Positions 58,486 through 64,000 of a DNA stretch of 64,000 bases are shown here, piece after piece. Location: positions 270,940-334,939 of the forward strand of contig JAIXZW010000007.1 in the NCBI GenBank assembly GCA_027489375.1, in the 5' to 3' direction. How positions within the stretch are numbered: the stretch's first letter is position 1; each line of letters begins with the position of its first letter. The DNA is from Paracoccaceae bacterium. GTDB lineage: Bacteria; Pseudomonadota; Alphaproteobacteria; Rhodobacterales; Rhodobacteraceae. The notes under the pieces were generated by a model that saw only the letters and a list, made by a program, of their open reading frames with translations, was not told where the DNA came from and did no database searches. The translations under genes and the position numbers were made by a program.

Positions 58486-59690
58486 TGCTGTGGGAAACCG
58501 TCCGCCTTGCCGCACGCGCCATCATCCGCAACAAGCTGCGCTCCTTCCTCACCGTGCTCGGCGTGGTGATCGGCGTTGCCGCCGTGATCGCGATGGTCAC
58601 GGTGGGTCAGGGATCGTCCGCGCAGGTTTCGGCAAATGTTGCAAGCCTTGGCACCAATGTGCTGGTGCTGCGCCCCGGTCGGCAGACGATGGGCCCCGGC
58701 CCGCGCGAAGATGCGGCCCAATTCACGCTCAAGGACGCCGAGGCGCTTTCCAACCTGTCCGTCGCCGCGGCTGTCGCGCCAACCACGACGACTGCCGCCA
58801 CCGTGGTCTTCGGCTCGGCCAACCAGTCGACGCAGGTGACGGGTTCCACCTCGGATTATCTTGCCGCCTCCAACTGGCAACTTGCAAAGGGGCGCAACTT
58901 TTCGGAAGCGGAAGAACGCGGCGGCGCGCCCGTCTGCATCCTCGGCCAGACCGTGCGCAAATCGCTTTTCGGAGCGGGCGACCCCGTGGGGCAATCCATC
59001 CGCGTCAAATCCGTCTCCTGCACCGTGATCGGACTTTTCGCGGCCAAAGGTGCGGGCTCCTTCGGGCAGGATCAGGATGACATCGTCCTGATGCCCATCC
59101 GCACCGTCCAGAAGCGGATCGAAGGCAAGGATGATGTCGAACGCATCACCGTCTCGCTCAAGAAATCGGTCACTGCCGAACGCGGCACGCGCGACATCCA
59201 GAACCTGATGCGCGACCGCCGCCGCATCGGCATCGGCAAGGACGACGATTTCAGCGTGACCAACATGGCCGAGATCGCCTCGATGCTCACCTCGATCAAC
59301 TCGGTCCTGACGGGGCTTTTGTCTTCGGTGGCGGCCGTGTCGCTGCTGGTGGGAGGCATCGGTATCATGAACATCATGCTCGTCTCCGTCACCGAACGCA
59401 CGCGCGAGATCGGCATCCGTCTGGCGGTCGGGGCGACATCGGTTCAGGTCTTGACGCAATTCCTTGTCGAAGCGGTGGTACTGTCGGTGCTCGGCGGCGT
59501 GATCGGCATCGCCGTGGGGCTGGGCCTCGCGTTCGGCGCGTCCCGCTTCATGGCGATCCCCTTCGCGCCCGAGGTCTGGGTCATCGCCCTTGCCTTCTGT
59601 TTCTCGGCCTGCATCGGTGTGGTCTTTGGCTTTTTCCCGGCCCGCCGTGCCGCAAAACTCGACCCCATCGACGCGCTGCGCCACCAGTGA
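58485..59690 (+). CDS. MacB-like FtsX-type permease
   Basis: A 401-residue permease with four membrane helices: one near 19-40 (FLTVLGVVIGVAAVIAMVTV), a large periplasmic MacB core domain (about 45-270), and three at the C terminus (SSVAAVSLLVGGIGIMNIMLVS; LSVLGGVIGIAVGLGLAFG; VIALAFCFSACIGVVFGFFPA). VTERTREIGIRLAVGA is the conserved MacB loop. The transport mechanism would be mechanotransmission of a periplasmic substrate, antibiotic or lipid. No tolC gene follows. Confidence 0.92.
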   Translation: MLWETVRLAARAIIRNKLRSFLTVLGVVIGVAAVIAMVTVGQGSSAQVSANVASLGTNVLVLRPGRQTMGPGPREDAAQFTLKDAEALSNLSVAAAVAPTTTTAATVVFGSANQSTQVTGSTSDYLAASNWQLAKGRNFSEAEERGGAPVCILGQTVRKSLFGAGDPVGQSIRVKSVSCTVIGLFAAKGAGSFGQDQDDIVLMPIRTVQKRIEGKDDVERITVSLKKSVTAERGTRDIQNLMRDRRRIGIGKDDDFSVTNMAEIASMLTSINSVLTGLLSSVAAVSLLVGGIGIMNIMLVSVTERTREIGIRLAVGATSVQVLTQFLVEAVVLSVLGGVIGIAVGLGLAFGASRFMAIPFAPEVWVIALAFCFSACIGVVFGFFPARRAAKLDPIDALRHQ

Positions 59691-59691
59691 C

Positions 59692-60459
59692 CTAGCCGCG
59701 AATGCGCCCCAGAACGGCATCGAGCGCGGCACGCAGTGCCTCGTGCCCGCCGCCTTTGACCAGCACGCGATGCGCCATCTCGTTCAGCCCACCCCTGGTC
59801 GAATGTTCCTCGCGCAAACGGTCCAGTGGCGCAGGGTCGGCCCGCAGCACATCGCCCAACGACCCGAAGAGCGCCCGCAAATAGGCATCGGCCTCGCCCT
59901 TTGCCACACCTCGAGCCACCATCCAGCCTGTCGCCGCCTCGACCAGACCGAAGTAACTGCCCATCAGGGCACTCGCCGTGGCATAGGTGTCGAAGTCGGG
60001 CAGATGCCCGACCTCGATCACGCCGCCAAGGCTTCGGAACAGCGCGGCCATGTCGGCATCCGGCGGATAGATCGGCGTAACCCCCTGCCCGCTGGCGACG
60101 AAGGGCAAGGGGATCGCCCGCACAACCGAAGCAACCGGCACCCGCGCCAGCGCCGCCACGCGATCCACCGGATAAGCTGCGACCAGTGACAGGACCCTTT
60201 GCCCCTCGCGGAAAGTCAGGCCGGAGATCACCGCCTCGGCCACCTGAGGGCGGATCGCCAGCACGACGCAATCGGCCGCATCGACCACCGCCTGATTGCT
60301 CTCCGCCACCGTCACGTCCAGGAACCGGGCCGCCAGCCCCGCCGCGACTGTGGCCCCCCTTGGCGACAGGACCACGGGCCAATCCGCCAAAGCCCCGCGC
60401 CGCAGCCCTTCGACCATCGCCGCCGTGATCGTGCCCGTCCCGACGAAACCAAGGATCAT
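59692..60459 (-). CDS. proC: Pyrroline-5-carboxylate reductase
   Basis: A 255-residue NADPH reductase that makes proline. It has the Rossmann start ILGFVGTGTITAAMVEGL, then CVVLAIRPQVAEAVI (about 66-80), VVRAIPLPFVASGQGVTPIY (about 113-132) and the C-terminal dimer domain with ATALMGSYFG-type helix and STRGGLNEMA (about 218-227). The C terminus is shorter than the usual 270 residues but keeps the substrate loop. It converges with the exporter operon (one base between stops). Confidence 0.87.
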   Translation of the reverse strand: MILGFVGTGTITAAMVEGLRRGALADWPVVLSPRGATVAAGLAARFLDVTVAESNQAVVDAADCVVLAIRPQVAEAVISGLTFREGQRVLSLVAAYPVDRVAALARVPVASVVRAIPLPFVASGQGVTPIYPPDADMAALFRSLGGVIEVGHLPDFDTYATASALMGSYFGLVEAATGWMVARGVAKGEADAYLRALFGSLGDVLRADPAPLDRLREEHSTRGGLNEMAHRVLVKGGGHEALRAALDAVLGRIRG

Positions 60460-60463
60460 CGGA

Positions 60464-61159
60464 TCACACGTGCCGCGTCAGGCCGCCATCCACCCGCAGG
60501 CTTTGGCCGGTGATGTAGCTCGACTCGTCCGTCAACAGGAAGGCTGCCGCCTTGGCCTGCTCTTCCACCGTGCCGATCCGCTTCATCGCGGCCAGATCGC
60601 CATATTTCGCCACATCCAGACTGTCGGTGAACCCCGGAAGCAGGCAGTTCATGCGGATATTCTTCGGCCCGTATTTGTCGGCGTAAAGCTTGGCAAAGGA
60701 CGACACCCCGGCCCGATAGACGCAAGACGCCGGAAACCAGAGCGAAGGTTCGAACGCCGCATAGGTCGTGACGTTCACGATCGACCCGCCGCCCTGCGCC
60801 TCCATGATCGGGGTCACGAGGCGCGCCATGCGCACGACGAATTTGACGATCATGTCATTGGCGAGGTCCCAGTTCTCGTCCGTGATGTCGAGCAGATCAC
60901 CCTTCGGCGGGTGGCCGGTATGGGTCAGCACCGCATCGACCCGCCCGTAGCTGGACATCGCCAGATCGACGATTCCCCTGAGGTCCTCGGCGCTTTGCGC
61001 CACACCGCGCCGCGCCACACCGCCAAGTTCGTGCGCCAGCGTCTCGCAATTTTCCGAAGGCGACATCAGCGCGACCTTATAGCCGCGCTTGTGCATCTCG
61101 CGTGCGACCGCCGCCCCGATGCCGCGCCCGCCACCCGTAACCAGACACACTTTATCCAT
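60464..61159 (-). CDS. Atypical short-chain dehydrogenase/reductase
   Basis: A 231-residue SDR-fold protein. The nucleotide loop TGGGRGIG (8-15) is intact. The catalytic set is not: NNAG is replaced by THTG (79-82), the usual serine position is alanine (AAFEPS region) and YxxxK reads Y148-RAG-V152, so the lysine is missing. PGFTDSL and GQSLRVDGGL remain. It may be an inactive or altered SDR. AGGAGA precedes the ATG. It lies four bases upstream of proC on the same strand, a likely operon. Confidence 0.82.
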   Translation of the reverse strand: MDKVCLVTGGGRGIGAAVAREMHKRGYKVALMSPSENCETLAHELGGVARRGVAQSAEDLRGIVDLAMSSYGRVDAVLTHTGHPPKGDLLDITDENWDLANDMIVKFVVRMARLVTPIMEAQGGGSIVNVTTYAAFEPSLWFPASCVYRAGVSSFAKLYADKYGPKNIRMNCLLPGFTDSLDVAKYGDLAAMKRIGTVEEQAKAAAFLLTDESSYITGQSLRVDGGLTRHV

Positions 61160-61289
61160 TTTCGTCTCCTGATTGCCGCCCCGAAGGCACGGCCTGCGCC
61201 ATCGCCTGATTTGCTGCCAAAATGCCCGCACCATGCGGCAAGGGAAAGCCCCGATCCACGGGACCGCACCGCCTGCCCGGAACCTCCGG

Positions 61290-63662
61290 TCAGACGGAAG
61301 AAATCCTGACGCCGCACTCCATCCGCCAGTTCCGCGGCAGGCGGCGCAGGCTCCCCGTCACCTCCACCTCCGCCCGCGCATGGATCACGGCGCTGGAAGA
61401 TCCGACCATCAGGTCGAACATGCCCGGCTCGACGATCCGCACGCCCTCGGCGCCGGTGAAATTGAGCATGTCGACAGGCAAGGAGAAATGGACACGGGCG
61501 GCTTGCCCTGCGCCAAGCGGGACGCGCGCAAATCCCTTCAATTCCTTCACGGGACGCACAAAGGATGCCAACCTGTCGCGCAGGTAAAGCTGAACGACTT
61601 CCACCCCCGCCCTCGGGCCGGTGTTGCGGATGACGACCGACACTTCCACCGTGCCGGTTTCGATGTCCACGCGCCCCGACTCGAGCCGCAGGTCGCCATA
61701 GGCAAAGGTGGTGTATCCCAGCCCGTGACCGAAGGGATAATCGCTGCCGAAGTGCCGTGCCACCGGCGTGCCCGATGATTTGAACTTGTGGTTGTAGAAA
61801 TAAGGGGCGGCCCCCGCGCTGCGCGGCACCGAAAGGGTCAGCCGTCCCGAGGGTTCGACCGCGCCGGTCAGCACGTTCGCAACGGCGATCCCGCCCTGCT
61901 CGCCCGGAAAATAGGCCATGACCTGCGCTGCGACCTTCTTTTCCAGCCCGCCGAGGACATAGGGTCGGCCACTGGTCTGCAACACGACGACAGGCTTTCC
62001 CGTAGCGACGACAGCCTCCAGCAACGCCTGCTGCACGCCCGGCAGCGCAAGGCTGTCGGTATCGGACCCTTCGCCGACCGTTCCGGTCTGGAAGATGCCC
62101 GACAGGTCCCCCACGCACAGGACGACCACATCCGCCGCCTGTGCCACCGCCACCGCCTCGGGGATCAGGTCGAGCCGCTTCGACAGGGGCGACTCGATGT
62201 GGACCGCCGAACTGTCGGCCACATCGCCCGGAAAGACCGGCGCGCCGGAACTGCGGGTTTCCAGAATATGGCAGCCCTTCGCAAAACTTACCCGATCCGC
62301 GCCACAGACCCTGCGGAACCCGTCCAGAAGGGTGACGATGCTCGAGGTATCCTCGGACTGGTCGTGGTTGATGACATGGACGGGAAAGGAATAATCGCCA
62401 AGCAGCGCCAAAGGGTCGTCGGCCGTCGGCCCGATCACGGCAATGCGGCTTGAAGCCGCCAGCGGCAGCGTTCCGTCATTGTCCAGAATCGTCACCGACT
62501 GTTCCGCCACCTCACGTGCAAGGCCCAGAGCCTCGGCGCTCCGCAGGTTCACCGCCGTGTCATCCGCATATGGATTTTCGAACAGGCCGATCCTGAATTT
62601 CTCGCGCAGGATGCGGGCAACCGTCGCGTCGATCTCGTCCATGCCGATCAAGCCGCGCTCCAACGCCTCGCCCAGACGCAAGGCGCAATCATCGCCCGGA
62701 AGCTCGATGTCCAGACCGGCGCGGAAGCTCATCGCCGCCGCTTCCGCCCCGTCCGCCGCGACGCCGTGATGGGAATAGAGCAGCGTCACCCCGATGTAAT
62801 CCGCCACGATCAATCCATCGAACCCCCATTCCTCGCGCAGAACGGTGGTCAAGAGATGGCGCGATGCGTGGACGGGCTCGTTGTCGATGTCATGATAGGC
62901 CGGCATCACCGAACCGGCATTTCCCAGCTTCACCGCCATTTCGAAGGGCAGCATGAAATCATCGTTCAACTCGCGCCAGCCGAGGTGGACGGGGGCATGG
63001 TTCCGCCCGCCCTCGGAATAGGAATGGCCGACGTAATGCTTCAACGTGGCAAGCACCTTGCGCTCCGGCCCCTGCAGGCCGCGGACATAGCGCGTGGCCA
63101 TGACGCCGGTCAGATAGGGGTCCTCGCCAAAGGTCTCCTCGGTGCGCCCCCAACGCGCATCCCGCGCCACGTCGAGCACCGGCGCCAACCCCTGCCGCCC
63201 GCCGACGGACAAAAGTTCCGCCCCGATCATTGCGCCGACCCTCTCTATCAGGTCGGGATTCCACGTCGCACCATAGGCAAGTGACGAAGGAAACAGCGTC
63301 GCATCCCGTGCCATCAACCCCGACAGACATTCCTCATGCGACATGACCGGAATGCCCAGACGGGTTTCCTCCATCATGAATTTCTGCAAACGGTTCAACG
63401 CCCTGACCCCCGCGCGCGGAGCGATGCTGCCCGTGCCGAGCGGGCGCGTCACCTGCCCGAGACCGAATCGCAGCATCGCGTTCAGCGTTTCCGCATCACT
63501 CTCGCCCGTGAACCTGTCTTCGCGGACGCGGTGGTTCCCGTCTTCTGACATGAAGAGCCACACGGCGTGCATCTGGGCGATCTTCTCGTCCAGCGTCATC
63601 CGCGCCAAAAGATCCGCGACACGGGTTTCGATAGGAGCATTCGGGTTCTGATAGGGATACAT
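61290..63662 (-). CDS. Glycoside hydrolase family 3 beta-glucosidase/xylosidase
   Basis: A 790-residue GH3 enzyme, cytoplasmic by lack of a signal peptide. The N-terminal barrel has MTLDEKIAQMH (22-32), WGRTEETFGEDPYL (171-184), KHYVGHS (208-214) and the nucleophile D288 in LIVADYIGV. The second domain has an acid/base candidate in VGEGSDTDSLALPG. A fibronectin-III-like end completes it (NTGPRAGVEVVQLYLRD; VPLGAGQAARVHFSLP). It most resembles BglX-type enzymes acting on short plant oligosaccharides. The start at 63662 (MYPYQNPNAP) has GAGG upstream; an ATG 13 codons earlier lacks one. Confidence 0.9.
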   Translation of the reverse strand: MYPYQNPNAPIETRVADLLARMTLDEKIAQMHAVWLFMSEDGNHRVREDRFTGESDAETLNAMLRFGLGQVTRPLGTGSIAPRAGVRALNRLQKFMMEETRLGIPVMSHEECLSGLMARDATLFPSSLAYGATWNPDLIERVGAMIGAELLSVGGRQGLAPVLDVARDARWGRTEETFGEDPYLTGVMATRYVRGLQGPERKVLATLKHYVGHSYSEGGRNHAPVHLGWRELNDDFMLPFEMAVKLGNAGSVMPAYHDIDNEPVHASRHLLTTVLREEWGFDGLIVADYIGVTLLYSHHGVAADGAEAAAMSFRAGLDIELPGDDCALRLGEALERGLIGMDEIDATVARILREKFRIGLFENPYADDTAVNLRSAEALGLAREVAEQSVTILDNDGTLPLAASSRIAVIGPTADDPLALLGDYSFPVHVINHDQSEDTSSIVTLLDGFRRVCGADRVSFAKGCHILETRSSGAPVFPGDVADSSAVHIESPLSKRLDLIPEAVAVAQAADVVVLCVGDLSGIFQTGTVGEGSDTDSLALPGVQQALLEAVVATGKPVVVLQTSGRPYVLGGLEKKVAAQVMAYFPGEQGGIAVANVLTGAVEPSGRLTLSVPRSAGAAPYFYNHKFKSSGTPVARHFGSDYPFGHGLGYTTFAYGDLRLESGRVDIETGTVEVSVVIRNTGPRAGVEVVQLYLRDRLASFVRPVKELKGFARVPLGAGQAARVHFSLPVDMLNFTGAEGVRIVEPGMFDLMVGSSSAVIHARAEVEVTGSLRRLPRNWRMECGVRISSV

Positions 63663-63814
63663 GGGCCTCGTTCCGCAGGCTTGCAAACACCGCGAAACCA
63701 TACGCGCAGAAAAGACGCATCGCCTAGGTGTTCAGTCACGGCATCCGCAGACGACCAAAAAAACTGTGGTCGAAAGAGAAAGGTCAGTTAACGCTGCATT
63801 TAGTCATTTCCTGG

Positions 63815-63836
63815 GACGTGCTCTTTAGGGCACGTC
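63815..63836. repeat. Inverted repeat GACGTGC/GCACGTC
   Basis: Seven-base perfect arms with the spacer TCTTTAGG, between the GH3 promoter region and the insertion sequence. It could be an operator or a remnant terminator; no gene on either side explains it. Confidence 0.35.
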
Positions 63837-63860
63837 GAAACTGCACCCGTGGCATCCCTT

Positions 63861-64000
63861 TGACCTGCCACGGGATTTTTTCTCCATTTGCGATTAGAGT
63901 CCGGCCCATCGAGAGGACGGACGATGAAGAAGGCACGACTGACGGAAGAGCAGATCATTGGCATCTTGCAGGAGCATGAGGCGGGGGCGAAGTGTGCCGA
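63861..64000 (+). mobile_element. IS3-family insertion sequence, left end (IS407-like), cut by window
   Basis: The sequence starting TGACCTGCCACGGGATTTTT has the terminal-repeat style of IS407-group elements (TGACCTGCC...). It is followed 63 bases later by the start of an OrfA transposase with a ribosome-binding site. Only 140 bases are visible. The right end, OrfB and any target duplication lie outside. Confidence 0.75.
63924..64000 (+). CDS. IS3-family transposase OrfA, N-terminal fragment
   Basis: The first 25 codons are visible: KKARLTEEQIIGILQEHEA, then GAKCA. This is the helix-turn-helix start of IS3/IS911-type OrfA proteins (KRxRFTEEQII-ILxEhEaG). GAGAGGA lies before the ATG. The protein would normally be about 88-100 residues and be extended by frameshift into OrfB, both outside the window. 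Confidence 0.85.
   Translation, partial: MKKARLTEEQIIGILQEHEAGAKCA

Noticed and set aside
1..64000. tRNA, rRNA or prophage genes
   Set aside because: No cloverleaf with a GTTCGA-type T arm, no rRNA sequence and no phage structural gene was found while reading both strands. A weak RNA gene could still be missed by eye.

Overview
The window is a GC-rich, densely coded stretch of an alphaproteobacterial chromosome. Gene content and order point to the Rhodobacteraceae (Rhodobacter/Paracoccus/Gemmobacter type). The main signs are a split F0 operon (atpI-atpB-atpE-b'-b), the ffh-GNAT-chorismate mutase-rpsP-rimM-trmD order, zinc-free L31, MipZ, plant-type GshA, DUF3333-type PstA and an RpoH promoter of the alphaproteobacterial kind. 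No rRNA or tRNA gene, CRISPR array or prophage was seen. The only clear mobile element is the left end of an IS3-family (IS407-like) insertion sequence at the right edge.

Layout. 1-2.9 kb: GNAT enzyme (cut by the edge), phasin with an FNR-type box, NDUFS6-like zinc finger, hydroxypyruvate isomerase and a DUF1285 protein. 3.1-9.9 kb: four overlapping genes (MoxR ATPase, DUF58, BatA/DUF4159, vWA-like membrane protein), probably one envelope complex. 9.9-14.5 kb: DUF599 protein and glycolate oxidase glcDEF. 14.5-19.2 kb: secreted trypsin-like protease, Hsp20 behind an RpoH promoter and a ROSE-like RNA thermometer, a secreted PVYQ-rich protein, succinate-semialdehyde dehydrogenase and an alpha/beta hydrolase. 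19.2-25.7 kb: coiled-coil protein, double-OmpA protein, ubiA divergent from rsmE-hypothetical-gshA. 25.9-28.5 kb: F0 ATP synthase operon. 28.7-31.9 kb: ArsR regulator, malonyl-CoA synthetase, mipZ. 32.1-38.2 kb: rpmE, rplS, an EamA transporter, then the trmD-rimM-rpsP and chorismate mutase-GNAT-ffh block. 38.5-44.3 kb: LysR with EamA transporter, ion channel coupled to an aldehyde dehydrogenase, HisKA_2 sensor kinase. 44.5-50.7 kb: pstSCAB-phoU-phoB behind a Pho box. 50.8-56.4 kb: polyamine/opine-type ABC importer with an Asp/Glu-type racemase and a divergent GntR regulator. 56.5-63.7 kb: MacAB-like exporter, proC, an atypical SDR and a GH3 glycosidase.

Two families of repeated DNA lie between these genes and are the least explained content. 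Family A is a palindromic element with a C6-GAGGATATTT core, at five loci and often as inverted pairs; one copy supplies the last 12 codons and the stop of the ArsR gene. Family B is a module of about 110 bp that folds into four successive hairpins with three-base loops. It occurs twice (25.75 kb and 31.97 kb). The arms differ between copies but pairing is mostly kept, and each copy lies next to the terminator of a housekeeping operon.

Many genes are translationally coupled (ATGA, GTGA, TTGA or TGATG overlaps), and this decided several start codons, including GTG and TTG starts. All function calls come from reading motifs and gene order; no database search was run.
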